Shown here piece by piece: positions 1 through 9,465 of a stretch of 64,000 nt of DNA; within the stretch, counting starts at the first letter, position 1, and each line of letters opens with the position of its first letter. A program made the position numbers and the translations under genes. Under the pieces are notes generated by a model. The model had not been told where the DNA came from. It saw only the letters and a list, made by a program, of their open reading frames with translations, and searched no databases. This DNA is from Clostridia bacterium. GTDB lineage: Bacteria; Bacillota; Clostridia; Oscillospirales; Acutalibacteraceae. The stretch is from positions 1 through 64,000 of the forward strand of contig JAFODS010000069.1 of assembly GCA_017380575.1 (NCBI GenBank), read 5' to 3'.

Positions 1-105
1 GATGAATTAAAGAAATATATTCATTACTACAACAACGAAAGAATTTCCCTGAAACTAAAAGGAATGAGTCCGGTACAATACCGAACTCATTCGCAAACAA
101 TATAA
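1..105 (+). CDS. IS3-family transposase, C-terminal fragment (window edge)
   Basis: Thirty-four in-frame codons run from the first base to a TAA at 103-105. The peptide contains IHYYNNERISLKLKGMSPVQ and ends in YRTHSQTI. The pattern Y-I-x-Y-Y-N-x-x-R-x-x-x-K-L-K-G-x-S-P-V-x-Y-R is the conserved C-terminal end of the DDE (rve-type) integrase domain of IS3-family OrfB proteins. The catalytic DDE residues would lie upstream of the window. The gene is truncated by the window edge; nothing visible suggests that it is broken in the genome. Confidence 0.85.
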   Translation, partial: DELKKYIHYYNNERISLKLKGMSPVQYRTHSQTI

Positions 106-116
106 TATTTATTTTT

Positions 117-140
117 GTCTAATCTTTGGGGTTCACTTCA
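117..140 (+). repeat. Right terminal inverted repeat of the IS3-family element
   Basis: The 24-base stretch begins GTCTAATCTTTGGGG and ends TTCACTTCA. Its reverse complement starts TGAAGTGAACCCC, the usual tip of IS150-group elements, and it sits 11 bases after the transposase stop codon. The mate repeat is outside the window. Confidence 0.75.
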
Positions 141-161
141 CTCACGCTACGGCTCATTTTT

Positions 162-875
162 TCAACTATTTTCTTTGTTCTGTCTTCTTATTTCATCCAT
201 ATATCCTGCCGTTATAACACCGGAAGGCAAAGCAATAATTGCTATACCAAAGATTGATGATACCATCGCAACAAGTTTACCGATAGTAGTTATGGGGTAA
301 ATATCGCCATAGCCTACCGTAGTCAAGGAAATTGTAGCCCAATATATCGCATCAAAAAATGTATCAAAAGACTCCGGCTCAACGTTATAAATCACAAGAG
401 CTGACATAAAAACATAAGCAACAGCCAAGGTTGCAACAGCAGCAAGAACTTTTTTCTGTTGCTTAAATACATTTGTTATGATGTCAAAGCTTTTTGAATA
501 TCTTAAAAATTTAAATACGCGCAACGCTTTTAAAAGCCTTAAAACCCTGAACAATCTGAGGCTGTTGTTGACTATAGAAACTGACGGAAGAATTGAAAGC
601 AAATCAACAATCGCCATCGGGGTGAACGGGTAGATTAAAAACGATACGGCAGATTTTTTCAGCTTTAGATCTGCTGTAATCCATCTTAGAAAATAATCAA
701 TAATGAATATTGCAACAGTTATATAATCTATCCATCTGAATACAGCGTTCGTTTCTTTAAAAGCCAGAGGAATAAGACTTGCAAGAATTGTTATTATCAT
801 AAACATATCATAAAAGTCATTGACTTTCTCTGCTTTTGGATTTGACTCAAGTATAGAATAAATCTTTCTTCTCAT
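162..875 (-). CDS. Voltage-gated-type potassium channel (6-TM ion transport protein)
   Basis: This 237-residue membrane protein has the layout of a Kv-type channel. Hydrophobic segments S1-S3 lie at about residues 24-100. An arginine-rich S4 helix (R-x-x-R-x-x-R-x-x-K-x-x-R pattern) lies at 107-125, S5 at about 144-163, and the pore helix carries the selectivity filter TTVGYGD at 185-191 before S6. The filter indicates K+ selectivity, and the S4 charges suggest voltage sensing. There is no cytoplasmic RCK domain, so it is a minimal bacterial channel. It has its own consensus promoter (891-919) and a GGTGATAAA ribosome site. No hairpin terminator is visible between its stop codon and the IS end 21 bases away, so the insertion may have displaced it. 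The physiological role is not evident. Confidence 0.9.
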   Translation of the reverse strand: MRRKIYSILESNPKAEKVNDFYDMFMIITILASLIPLAFKETNAVFRWIDYITVAIFIIDYFLRWITADLKLKKSAVSFLIYPFTPMAIVDLLSILPSVSIVNNSLRLFRVLRLLKALRVFKFLRYSKSFDIITNVFKQQKKVLAAVATLAVAYVFMSALVIYNVEPESFDTFFDAIYWATISLTTVGYGDIYPITTIGKLVAMVSSIFGIAIIALPSGVITAGYMDEIRRQNKENS

Positions 876-890
876 TTTATCACCGTGTCG

Positions 891-919
891 ATTATATCAT
901 TCATAAAATTTATTGTCAA
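891..919 (-). promoter_or_regulatory. Sigma-A promoter of the potassium channel gene
   Basis: On the minus strand TTGACA (914-919) and TATAAT (891-896) are separated by exactly 17 bases, a perfect consensus. The channel start codon is 16 bases downstream of the -10 box. Confidence 0.85.
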
Positions 920-921
920 AC

Positions 922-961
922 AAAAGAAGTGTGCAAACAGTTAAGTCTGCACACTTTTATT
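922..961 (-). terminator. Terminator downstream of the ACT-domain gene
   Basis: A 9-bp perfect stem AAGTGTGCA/TGCACACTT (927-935 with 948-956) has T-rich sequence on both sides, so it may work in either direction. It ends the unit containing the ACT-domain gene just before the channel promoter. Confidence 0.75.
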
Positions 962-967
962 ATTAGT

Positions 968-1399
968 TTATCTCGCTGAAATATCATCTGTTGTAAGGAG
1001 GGTTACGCCGCCTTTATTAAGAGCATCAATTGCTTTTGCTTCATCGTCAACACGGATAACTGTCATAGCTTTTCCGTCTGCCTTACCGATGAAAGCGTAC
1101 ATATACTCGATTACAACGTTTGCATCTGTAAGCACGCTGAGTGCCTTTGCAAGTCCGCCGGGAGCGTCATCAATAGCAATTGCAAGAACATCGCTGAGCT
1201 TTACTATTACGCCTTCTTCCTTAAGAACATCAACTGCAAGTTCGGGTTTATCAACAATAAGACGGAGAATACCAAACTCTGATGTATCTGCAAGTGAAAG
1301 AGCTGAAATATCGATTGAATTTTCTGCAAGAGCATTAATGATTTCTGAAATTCTGCCGAATTTATTTTCAACAAAAACTGAAAGCTGCTTTACGAACAT
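968..1399 (-). CDS. Tandem ACT-domain protein
   Basis: This 143-residue protein appears to consist of two ACT domains (about 1-68 and 70-143): MFVKQLSVFVENKFGRISEI and, in the second half, DDAPGGLAKALSVLTDANV. Both show the beta-alpha-beta-beta-alpha-beta pattern with the N/P-G-x-L turn that binds amino acids in this family. There is no catalytic domain, so a ligand-sensing or accessory role is inferred. It follows the phenylacetate-CoA ligase-like gene after 13 bases and is co-transcribed with it. The pairing of PaaK-like ligases with a small ACT protein is common in Clostridia and archaea and suggests that the ligand is an aromatic amino acid or a related acid. Confidence 0.85.
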   Translation of the reverse strand: MFVKQLSVFVENKFGRISEIINALAENSIDISALSLADTSEFGILRLIVDKPELAVDVLKEEGVIVKLSDVLAIAIDDAPGGLAKALSVLTDANVVIEYMYAFIGKADGKAMTVIRVDDEAKAIDALNKGGVTLLTTDDISAR

Positions 1400-1412
1400 A
1401 GTGTAGTCCTCC

Positions 1413-2714
1413 TTATATTTTTCTCTTGTCGATTACGCGCTTTGCCTTACCTTCGCTTCGTGTGATTGACTTCGGGTTAACAAGGCGTACCTTTGCACCG
1501 ATACCGAGCATTGAACGAAGCTCCTCGGTAATTCTCTTTTCGAGTCTTTCGATTGACTTAACGTCATCAGTAAACATTGACTCGTCCATTTCAACGTTGA
1601 CTTCGAATGTATCGTTATTATTAATACGGTCAACGACAATCTGATAGTTCGGTGTGATACCGCTGCCAACCTTAAGAAGAACCTCTTCAACCTGTGACGG
1701 GAATACGTTAACACCGCGGATGATAAGCATATCGTCGCTTCTGCCCTGCGGTTTGTTCATACGTACATGAGTTCTACCACAAGCACACTTTTCATAGTTA
1801 AGAGAACAGATATCTCTTGTTCTGTAACGGATAAGTGGGAAGCCTTCCTTTGTGATTGTTGTGAAAACAAGCTCACCTGAAGCACCTGCAGGAAGAACCT
1901 CGCCTGTATCGGGATCAATGATTTCAGGGATGAACATATCTTCGCAGACATGCATACCGCACTGTTCTGAACATTCATATGAAACACCGGGACCCATAAT
2001 TTCAGAAAGACCGTAGATATCGTAAGCCTTGATGCGAAGCTTTTCTTCGATAGCGTGGCGCATTTCTTCTGTCCACGGCTCAGCACCGAAGATACCTGCT
2101 TTGAGCTTAAGGTTGTCTGTCTGTCCTGCTTCTTCAATTGCTTCACCGAGGTACATTGCATAAGACGGAGTACAGCAAAGGCAGGTTGAACCGAAGTCTA
2201 CCATTGTCTGAATCTGATTTGCTGTGTTACCCGATGAAATCGGAATAACTGTTGCACCGATTTTAGTTGCACCGCCGTGAGCACCGAGACCGCCTGTGAA
2301 AAGGCCGTAACCGTAAGCAACCTGAACAAAATCTTTGTTATCAAGACCGATTGCTGTCATCATACGTGCAACACAATCTTCCCACTTGTCAAGGTCATTA
2401 CGTGTATAACCTACGACGATTTTTTTACCCGTTGTACCGCTTGAAGCGTGAACACGGACAATATTTTCCATCGGCTCCGCAAAGAGACCGTACGGATAAT
2501 AATCTCTTAAATCCTGCTTATATGAAAACGGAAGCTTATGTAAATCTTCAATTCCGTGAATATCCGAAGGTTTGAGTCCGAGTTCGTCCATTCTTTTTCT
2601 GAAAAGTTCAACTCGCTCGTACATTCTGTTTACCTGCCAGCAAAGACGCTCTGACTGAAGTTTTTCGAGCTCTTCACGCGGCATGGCTTCAATTTCCTGT
2701 TGCCACATTGCCAT
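1413..2714 (-). CDS. paaK: Phenylacetate--CoA ligase family protein
   Basis: This 433-residue adenylate-forming enzyme would activate an aryl-acetate to its CoA thioester (acid + ATP + CoA to acyl-CoA + AMP + PPi). The phosphate-binding loop HASSGTTGKK is at about residues 89-98. YGLSEIMGPGVSYEC follows near the middle, and the C-terminal lid carries the hinge GRSDDMLIIRGVNVFPSQVE, all hallmarks of the PaaK branch. Length is normal for the family. In clostridia such ligases act with aromatic amino-acid fermentation (aryl-acetates from indolepyruvate oxidoreductase), but no iorAB is present here, so the substrate is an inference. The start at 2714 has GGTGA eight bases upstream; a second Met lies two codons later. 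The gene follows fhs across a terminator, and no strong promoter of its own is visible. Confidence 0.85.
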   Translation of the reverse strand: MAMWQQEIEAMPREELEKLQSERLCWQVNRMYERVELFRKRMDELGLKPSDIHGIEDLHKLPFSYKQDLRDYYPYGLFAEPMENIVRVHASSGTTGKKIVVGYTRNDLDKWEDCVARMMTAIGLDNKDFVQVAYGYGLFTGGLGAHGGATKIGATVIPISSGNTANQIQTMVDFGSTCLCCTPSYAMYLGEAIEEAGQTDNLKLKAGIFGAEPWTEEMRHAIEEKLRIKAYDIYGLSEIMGPGVSYECSEQCGMHVCEDMFIPEIIDPDTGEVLPAGASGELVFTTITKEGFPLIRYRTRDICSLNYEKCACGRTHVRMNKPQGRSDDMLIIRGVNVFPSQVEEVLLKVGSGITPNYQIVVDRINNNDTFEVNVEMDESMFTDDVKSIERLEKRITEELRSMLGIGAKVRLVNPKSITRSEGKAKRVIDKRKI

Positions 2715-2741
2715 TTAGAATCACCTTTTTCTTTGCTTTAA

Positions 2742-2777
2742 AAATGCTTATCAGGAGTGCAGAAAACTGCACTCCTG
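2742..2777 (-). terminator. Terminator of the purine operon (after fhs)
   Basis: An 11-bp perfect stem CAGGAGTGCAG/CTGCACTCCTG (2752-2762 with 2767-2777) has an AAAA loop. On the minus strand it is followed by ATAAGCATTTTTAAAG, so the T tract starts seven bases after the stem. Termination may therefore be partial, which could let transcription continue into paaK. Confidence 0.6.
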
Positions 2778-2783
2778 TAAATT

Positions 2784-4457
2784 TTAGAACAAGCCTGAGA
2801 TTACGCCGTTTTCATCAACGTCGATTTTCTCGGCAGCCGGCACTCTCGGGAGACCCGGCATTGTCATAATGTCACCTGTAAGCACAACTATGAAACCTGC
2901 ACCTGCTGACACCTTGACATTTTTGATTGTTACTGTGAAGTTCTCGGGTGCGCCAAGCTTTGTCGGGTCATCTGAGAAGCTGTACTGTGTTTTTGCAACA
3001 CAGATCGGAAGATTTTCGAAGCCGAGCTCTTTGAGAGTTTCAATCTGCTTCTTCGCTGCCGGAAGAATACTGATACCGTTACCGCCGTAAACGCGTTTAA
3101 CAATTGCTTCGATTTTGTCCTCGATTGAGCCGTCAAGCTCATAAGAGAATGAAAAATCATTTTCTTTTTCGCAAAGTCCAACAACCTCTCTTGCGAGGTC
3201 CTCGCCACCCTTACCACCTTCAGCCCATACGTTTGAAAGAACAACGTTTACGCCGAGGTCTTTACATTTATCAATGATGAATTCAATTTCCTTGTCTGTG
3301 TCTGTCGGGAATCTGTTAACAGCGACAACACAGGGAAGCTTGTATACATTTGTGATATTTGAAACATGACGAAGAAGGTTAGGAACACCCTTTTCAAGTG
3401 CTTCAATGTTTTCTGAGCCAAGCTCTGTCTTAGCAAGACCGCCGTGCATCTTAAGAGCACGTACAGTTGCAACCATAACAACTGCTGAGGGTTTAAGACC
3501 TGCATAACGGCACTTGATATCAAGGAACTTCTCAGCACCGAGGTCAGCACCGAAGCCTGCTTCTGTAACTGCATAATCGCCAAGGCGCATTGCCATTCTT
3601 GTTGCGATAACAGAGTTACAGCCGTGTGCGATATTTGCAAACGGGCCACCGTGAACAAATGCGGGTGTGCCTTCAAGAGTCTGAACAAGGTTCGGCTTGA
3701 TTGCATCCTTGAGAAGAGCAGTCATAGCACCGACAGCCTTGAGGTCGCCTGCTGTTACGGGTTTACCGTCATATGAATAGCCGACAATGATTCTGCCGAG
3801 TCTTTCCTTAAGGTCTGTGATAGAAGTTGCAAGGCAGAAAACAGCCATAATTTCAGATGCAACAGTAATGTCAAATCCGTCCTCACGCGGAACACCGTTA
3901 ACCTTACCGCCGAGACCGTCAACAACGTTACGAAGCTGTCTGTCATTCATATCAACGCAACGCTTCCAGGTGATACGTCTTGTATCAATACCGAGAGCAT
4001 TGCCCTGATGGATATGGTTATCAAGCATAGCAGCAAGAAGGTTGTTTGCCGCACCGATTGCATGGAAGTCACCTGTGAAATGAAGGTTGATGTCTTCCAT
4101 CGGAACAACCTGAGCATATCCGCCACCTGCTGCACCGCCCTTGACACCGAAAACAGGTCCGAGTGACGGTTCACGAAGAGCAACCATTACGTTCTTGCCG
4201 ATACGGCGGAGACCGTCGGCAAGACCGATTGTTGTTGTTGTTTTACCCTCACCTGCAGGTGTGGGAGTGATAGCTGTTACAAGGATGAGCTTGCCTTCCT
4301 TCTTCTCAGTTTCGTTAAGAAGTGCATAGTCAACCTTTGCCTTATATCTGCCGTACTGCTCGATATATTTATCGTCAATATTGGCAGTTTTTGCGATTTC
4401 TGTAATGGGTTTCATTTCACACTGCTGTGCGATTTCAATATCTGTAAGGTATCCCAT
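2784..4457 (-). CDS. fhs: Formate--tetrahydrofolate ligase
   Basis: Fhs makes 10-formyl-tetrahydrofolate from formate, THF and ATP in the cytoplasm. The 557-residue length is normal. The nucleotide-binding loop [12 protein letters not shown] is at residues 65-76, followed by the family signature [10 protein letters not shown]-x-K-G-G-A-A-G-G-G; the C-terminal [16 protein letters not shown] motif is present. It is the last gene of the purine operon, 16 bases after purL. There it supplies the formyl donor for both PurN and the AICAR formyltransferase, so its position fits a purine role. In acetogens the same enzyme serves the Wood-Ljungdahl pathway; no other pathway gene is in the window. Ribosome site GGAGCGAG precedes the ATG. 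Confidence 0.97.
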   Translation of the reverse strand: MGYLTDIEIAQQCEMKPITEIAKTANIDDKYIEQYGRYKAKVDYALLNETEKKEGKLILVTAITPTPAGEGKTTTTIGLADGLRRIGKNVMVALREPSLGPVFGVKGGAAGGGYAQVVPMEDINLHFTGDFHAIGAANNLLAAMLDNHIHQGNALGIDTRRITWKRCVDMNDRQLRNVVDGLGGKVNGVPREDGFDITVASEIMAVFCLATSITDLKERLGRIIVGYSYDGKPVTAGDLKAVGAMTALLKDAIKPNLVQTLEGTPAFVHGGPFANIAHGCNSVIATRMAMRLGDYAVTEAGFGADLGAEKFLDIKCRYAGLKPSAVVMVATVRALKMHGGLAKTELGSENIEALEKGVPNLLRHVSNITNVYKLPCVVAVNRFPTDTDKEIEFIIDKCKDLGVNVVLSNVWAEGGKGGEDLAREVVGLCEKENDFSFSYELDGSIEDKIEAIVKRVYGGNGISILPAAKKQIETLKELGFENLPICVAKTQYSFSDDPTKLGAPENFTVTIKNVKVSAGAGFIVVLTGDIMTMPGLPRVPAAEKIDVDENGVISGLF

Positions 4458-4472
4458 TTTATCTCGCTCCTC

Positions 4473-7400
4473 TTATTTAAAATACTTAACAGCAGAAGAG
4501 AACATCTGCATATCATATTCGCCGTATACGTTCTTGTAAAGGCCGTAGCCTGTACGCTCAGAGTGAGCCATCTTACCGAATACACGTCCGTCAGGTGAAG
4601 TGATACCTTCGATAGCTGACATTGAGTTGTTCGGGTTGAAGTGAACGTCATCTGTTACATTGCCGTTGAGATCAACATACTGAGTAGCAATCTGACCGTT
4701 TGCGGCAAGCTCCTTGATAAGCTCTTCGCTTGCAAGGAAGCGTCCTTCACCGTGAGAAATCGGCACTGTGTAAATATCGCCTACCTCTGTACCTGCAAGC
4801 CACGGAGACTTGTTAGAAGCAATTCTTGTTCTTACCAATCTTGACTGGTGGCGTGCAATTGTGTTGAATGTAAGAGTCGGGCAATTTTCGTCTGTATCAA
4901 TAATCTTACCGTAAGGTACAAGACCAAGCTTGATAAGAGCCTGGAAGCCGTTACAGATACCGCACATAAGACCGTCACGGTTTTCAAGAAGGTCTGTTAC
5001 GCCATCCTTGATAGCAGCGTTTCTGAAGAATGCTGTGATGAACTTACCTGAACCGTCGGGCTCGTCACCGCCAGAGAAGCCACCCGGAATGAAGATCATC
5101 TGAGCTGACTTGATCTTCTCTGCGAAGTTATCAACGCTTCTTGCGATACCGTCAGCTGAAAGGTTGTTGATTACGATGATTTCAGCATCTGCACCTGCAT
5201 CGCGCATAACCTTTGCTGTATCGAATTCGCAGTTTGTGCCCGGGAATACGGGGATAAGAACCTTCGGCTGTGCAACCTTGATTGCGGGAGCCTTGCGTTC
5301 TGTTGCGCTGAATGAGAATGTCTCGATTTCCTTGTTATCAGCAGGAATGTTACAGCTGAATACGCTTTCAAGCTTATCTTCGTAAATCTTGAGAACTTCG
5401 TCTGCACAAAGCTTTTCTTCGCCGTAAGCGAATGCTTTTTCCTCTGTAACGTAACCGATGAGTGTACCGATTTCAGTATCGTCGCTGAGTTCAAGAAGGA
5501 ATGAACCGTAGCAATAGCCGAAGATATCTTCAAGGCTGAGGCCTGCATCGAATGCGAAGCCGAAACCGTTACCGAAAGCCATCTTCATAACAGCTTCTGC
5601 AACACCGCCGAATGTCGGAGTGTAAGCTGAAAGCACCTTGCCTGCTCTCATAAGCTCTACAACCTTATCAAAGAGAGCGAGAAGAGATTCTGTCTTCGGG
5701 AGTTTATTTTCATCATATTCAGGCTTAACAAGAACAACCTTGCTGCCTGCTTTTTTGAATTCGTTTGTAATTATATTGTCAACTTTTTCAGTTGTGATTG
5801 CGAAAGAAACAAGTGTCGGAGGAACATCAAGATGCTCGAAAGTACCGCTCATTGAGTCCTTACCGCCGATAGCTGCAACACCAAGGTTCTTCTGTGCCTC
5901 AAATGCACCGAGAAGAGCTGAAAGAGGCTTGCCCCAACGCTTTGCATCCTTGTTCGGTCTTTCAAAGTATTCCTGGAATGTAAGGTAAACATCCTCGTAC
6001 TTTGCACCTGCAGCAACAAGCTTTGCAACTGATTCAACAACTGCAAGATATGCACCGTGATACGGGCTCTTTTCTGTAATGAACGGATTATAACCCCATG
6101 TCATAACTGAGCAATCGTTTGTATGCTTCTTTTCAACAGATACCTTGTGTACCATTGCCTGGATCGGAGTGAGCTGATTCTTACCGCCGAAAGGCATAAG
6201 AACCGTACCTGCACCGATTGTTGAGTCAAAGCGTTCTGAAAGACCTCTCTTTGAGCAGACATTAAGGTCATCTGCAAGAGCCTTGAAGCCTTCTGAGAAA
6301 TTATCAGCAATTTCTTTATCGTAGTTTTCTACGCCTGCAGCTTCAATTGTTATATGCTTTTCAGCACCGTTTGAGTTAAGGAACTCACGGCTGATGTTTA
6401 CAATTGTGTTGCCGTTCCAGAACATTCTGAGTCTGGGTTCAGCCTTAACCTCTGCAACAACTGTTGCTTCAAGGTTTTCTTCGTTAGCAATCTTGAGGAA
6501 TGCTTCAACATTTTCCTTTTCGATTACAACAGCCATTCTCTCCTGAGATTCGCTGATTGCAAGCTCAGTTCCGTCAAGACCGTCGTACTTTTTCGGAACT
6601 GCATTGAGGTTGATTTCAAGACCGTCAGCAAGCTCACCGATAGCAACTGATACACCGCCTGCACCGAAGTCGTTACAACGCTTGATCATACGGCAAGCAT
6701 CACCGTTACGGAACATACGCTGAAGCTTTCTTTCTTCGGGAGCATTACCCTTCTGAACCTCAGCACCACATGACTCAAGAGAATCGAGTGTATGTGACTT
6801 TGAAGAACCTGTTGCACCGCCGCAACCGTCACGGCCTGTTCTGCCGCCAAGGAGGATAACGATATCACCGTCTTCGGGACGCTCACGTCTTACGTTCTCC
6901 TGCGGAGCTGCAGCAACAACTGCACCGATTTCCATACGCTTTGCAGCGTAGCCGTCGTGATAAAGCTCGTCAACCATACCTGTTGCAAGACCGATCTGAT
7001 TACCGTATGAAGAGTAGCCTGCAGCAGCAGTTGTAACAATCTTTCTCTGCGGAAGCTTACCGTCCATTGTTTCGTTAACGGGCTTCAACGGGTCAGCAGC
7101 ACCTGTTACACGCATTGCAGCGTAAACGTATGAACGACCTGAAAGCGGGTCACGGATTGCACCACCGATACAAGTAGCAGCACCGCCGAAGGGCTCAATT
7201 TCTGTCGGGTGGTTGTGTGTTTCATTCTTGAAGAGAAGGAGCCACGGCTCTTTTACACCGTCAACCTCGATCTCGATTTTAACTGTACAAGCGTTGATTT
7301 CCTCAGACTCGTCAAGCTTATCAAGCTTACCGATTTTCTTAAGATACTTAGCAGCAAGTGTACCGATATCCATAAGATTCTGCGGCTTTGTTCTGCCGAG

Positions 7401-8162
7401 GAATTCACGTGTTTTAAGATAATCGTCATATGCAGCCTGAAGAAGCTCGTCTTCAAATGTTACCTTATCAATTGTTGTAAGGAATGTTGTATGACGGCAA
7501 TGGTCAGACCAATATGTATCGATCATTCTGATTTCTGTAATTGTCGGGTTACGGTTTTCACTCTTGAAATATGCCTGACAGAAAGCGATGTCGTCATTGT
7601 CCATTGCAAGGCCGTAATCCTTTACGAAAGCTGCAAGACCGTCCTTATCAAGGTCATTGAAGCCGTCAAGAGTTTCAACAGTTGTGGGAATTTCATACTC
7701 AACCTTGAGAGTTTCAACCTTCTCAAGTGATGCTTCACGTGATTCAACGGGGTTGATTACGTATTTCTTAATCTCATCAAGTTCGTCAGCTGAAAGATTA
7801 CCGTAGAGAAGGTAAACCTTTGCTGCACTTACTGTCGGACGCTCGCCCTTTGAGATGATCTGGATACACTGAGCAGCAGAGTCAGCTCTCTGATCAAACT
7901 GACCGGGAAGGAACTCAACTGCAAAAACTGTTGCATCAGTCTGCGGAAGCTCGTCATAGATAATATCGAGCTGAGGCTCTGAGAAAACAGTTTTCTTTGA
8001 ATAATTGAACAAGTCCTCTTCGATGTTTTCAACGTCATAACGGTTGAGAACACGAACTTCTTCAAGTGATTTTATCTGAAGGATGTGTCTGATATCGTAA
8101 CGAAGGCTTCTTGCCTCGTTATCAAGACCTTTTTTCTTTTCAACATAGATGCGATATACCAT
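4473..8162 (-). CDS. purL: Phosphoribosylformylglycinamidine synthase, single-chain form
   Basis: PurL converts FGAR, glutamine and ATP to FGAM, the fourth step of purine synthesis. At 1229 residues it is the large single-chain enzyme with its own glutaminase, not the PurS-PurQ-PurL complex of Bacillus. The N-terminal part is the PurS-like linker; two AIR-synthase-type halves follow (ETHNHPTEIEPFGGAATCIG near 320, and a second around 690-900). From about residue 975 comes a class I glutamine amidotransferase domain with PVFPGTNCEFD, the nucleophile cysteine in MCGICNGFQ and the His/Glu pair in PISHGEGRF. The ATG at 8162 follows the purD TAA directly, with GGAGG upstream. This clostridial clade is distinct from the proteobacterial PurL. 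Confidence 0.96.
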   Translation of the reverse strand: MVYRIYVEKKKGLDNEARSLRYDIRHILQIKSLEEVRVLNRYDVENIEEDLFNYSKKTVFSEPQLDIIYDELPQTDATVFAVEFLPGQFDQRADSAAQCIQIISKGERPTVSAAKVYLLYGNLSADELDEIKKYVINPVESREASLEKVETLKVEYEIPTTVETLDGFNDLDKDGLAAFVKDYGLAMDNDDIAFCQAYFKSENRNPTITEIRMIDTYWSDHCRHTTFLTTIDKVTFEDELLQAAYDDYLKTREFLGRTKPQNLMDIGTLAAKYLKKIGKLDKLDESEEINACTVKIEIEVDGVKEPWLLLFKNETHNHPTEIEPFGGAATCIGGAIRDPLSGRSYVYAAMRVTGAADPLKPVNETMDGKLPQRKIVTTAAAGYSSYGNQIGLATGMVDELYHDGYAAKRMEIGAVVAAAPQENVRRERPEDGDIVILLGGRTGRDGCGGATGSSKSHTLDSLESCGAEVQKGNAPEERKLQRMFRNGDACRMIKRCNDFGAGGVSVAIGELADGLEINLNAVPKKYDGLDGTELAISESQERMAVVIEKENVEAFLKIANEENLEATVVAEVKAEPRLRMFWNGNTIVNISREFLNSNGAEKHITIEAAGVENYDKEIADNFSEGFKALADDLNVCSKRGLSERFDSTIGAGTVLMPFGGKNQLTPIQAMVHKVSVEKKHTNDCSVMTWGYNPFITEKSPYHGAYLAVVESVAKLVAAGAKYEDVYLTFQEYFERPNKDAKRWGKPLSALLGAFEAQKNLGVAAIGGKDSMSGTFEHLDVPPTLVSFAITTEKVDNIITNEFKKAGSKVVLVKPEYDENKLPKTESLLALFDKVVELMRAGKVLSAYTPTFGGVAEAVMKMAFGNGFGFAFDAGLSLEDIFGYCYGSFLLELSDDTEIGTLIGYVTEEKAFAYGEEKLCADEVLKIYEDKLESVFSCNIPADNKEIETFSFSATERKAPAIKVAQPKVLIPVFPGTNCEFDTAKVMRDAGADAEIIVINNLSADGIARSVDNFAEKIKSAQMIFIPGGFSGGDEPDGSGKFITAFFRNAAIKDGVTDLLENRDGLMCGICNGFQALIKLGLVPYGKIIDTDENCPTLTFNTIARHQSRLVRTRIASNKSPWLAGTEVGDIYTVPISHGEGRFLASEELIKELAANGQIATQYVDLNGNVTDDVHFNPNNSMSAIEGITSPDGRVFGKMAHSERTGYGLYKNVYGEYDMQMFSSAVKYFK

Positions 8163-9434
8163 TTATTTAACCTCCGCATTCAAAGCTTTACGACCGATAT
8201 CTCTTCGGCAGAAGCCGTTTTCAAAACCAACCTTATCGGTAAGTTCATATGCATTTTTAATTGCTGTTTCAAGGTTTTCTGCAACTGCTGTTACGCCGAG
8301 CACTCTTCCGCCTGCGCTGAGGAGCTTTCCGTCTTCAAGCTTTGCACCTGCAACGAAAATCTCACTTTCTGCATCAGTTTCGGGAAGTGTAAGCTCAAAT
8401 CCGCTCTGATACTTAACGGGATAACCCTTTGAAGCAAGGATTACGCAACAAGCTGATTTATTGCTGAATTTTACCTCTGTTTTATCAAGCTCACCTCTTG
8501 CAGTAGCCTTCATAACTGTGAAAAGGTCACTTTCAAGAAGAGGAAGAACAACCTGAGTTTCAGGATCACCGAAACGGCAGTTATATTCGATAACCTTCGG
8601 GCCGTCCGGAGTAATCATAAGGCCAAAGTAAAGGCAACCTCTGAACTCCCTGCCCTCTGCCTTCATTGCACGGATTGTCGGAAGGAAAATCTTTTCCATA
8701 CATTCCTCTGCAACAGCATCTGTATAATAGGGATTCGGAGCAACTGTACCCATACCGCCTGTGTTAAGACCTTCGTCATTGTCAAAAGCTCTCTTATGGT
8801 CCATTGAAGAAATCATCGGCTTTACAACGTTACCGTCTGTAAATGCGAGAACTGAAACTTCGGGACCTGTGAGGAATTCTTCAACAACAACGTTACTTCC
8901 GCTGTCGCCGAACACCTTATCTTCCATCATAGAGTAGATTGCATCCTCAGCCTCGTCACGAGTCTGAGCGATTATAACACCCTTACCGAGAGCAAGACCG
9001 TCAGCCTTGATAACTGTAGGAATCGGAGCTGTTTTGATGTACTTAAGAGCATCCTCCATATTGGTGAATACTTCGTACTTTGCAGTCGGGATATTATACT
9101 TCTTCATAAGATTTTTTGAAAAAACCTTACTGCCTTCGATTATAGCGGCATTTGCCTTGGGGCCGAAGCATTCAATGCCTGCTTCATTAAGTGCATCAAC
9201 TGCACCGAGCACCAACGGATCGTCAGGAGCAACGACAGCAAAATCAATTGCATTTTCTGTTGCAAACTTAACAAGACCGTCAATATCCTTTGCACCTACG
9301 TTTACGCAGGTTGCATCTTCTGCCATACCGCCGTTTCCGGGAAGTGCAAAGATTTCGTCGATTTCATTGCTTAATTTAAGCTTTTTTATAATAGCATGTT
9401 CACGACCGCCTGAGCCGACAACCATTACTTTCAT
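8163..9434 (-). CDS. purD: Phosphoribosylamine--glycine ligase (GAR synthetase)
   Basis: PurD joins 5-phosphoribosylamine and glycine using ATP. The 423 residues show the N-terminal pre-ATP-grasp fold starting MKVMVVGSGGREHAI, then FGPKANAAIIEGSK, the ATP-grasp lysine region VIKADGLALGKG (about 141-152), and the metal-binding YNCRFGDPETQVVLPLL. Length is normal. Its stop codon abuts the purL start, and it lies 31 bases after glyA, which makes the glycine that it uses. AAGGAG precedes the ATG. Confidence 0.96.
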   Translation of the reverse strand: MKVMVVGSGGREHAIIKKLKLSNEIDEIFALPGNGGMAEDATCVNVGAKDIDGLVKFATENAIDFAVVAPDDPLVLGAVDALNEAGIECFGPKANAAIIEGSKVFSKNLMKKYNIPTAKYEVFTNMEDALKYIKTAPIPTVIKADGLALGKGVIIAQTRDEAEDAIYSMMEDKVFGDSGSNVVVEEFLTGPEVSVLAFTDGNVVKPMISSMDHKRAFDNDEGLNTGGMGTVAPNPYYTDAVAEECMEKIFLPTIRAMKAEGREFRGCLYFGLMITPDGPKVIEYNCRFGDPETQVVLPLLESDLFTVMKATARGELDKTEVKFSNKSACCVILASKGYPVKYQSGFELTLPETDAESEIFVAGAKLEDGKLLSAGGRVLGVTAVAENLETAIKNAYELTDKVGFENGFCRRDIGRKALNAEVK

Positions 9435-9465
9435 TGTGATTTCTCCTTTTCAGCCGGGATAGTCA

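Larger units (their letters stand above)
1..140 (+). mobile_element. 3' end of an IS3-family (IS150-group) insertion sequence
   Basis: The left edge holds the last codons of an IS3-type transposase followed by a terminal inverted repeat that ends at base 140. The repeat (117-140) reads, on the minus strand, as a TGAAGTGAACCCC-type end, which is typical of IS150-group elements. The left end lies outside the window, so completeness and target duplication cannot be judged. The element points toward the 3' end of the channel gene and stops 21 bases from its stop codon. Confidence 0.8.

Noticed and set aside
115-300. A 61-codon plus-strand frame next to the IS end
   Set aside because: It starts inside the IS terminal repeat and runs antisense to the channel gene.
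7209-7730. A 173-codon plus-strand frame inside purL
   Set aside because: It is antisense to a conserved part of PurL, has no family pattern and no ribosome site.
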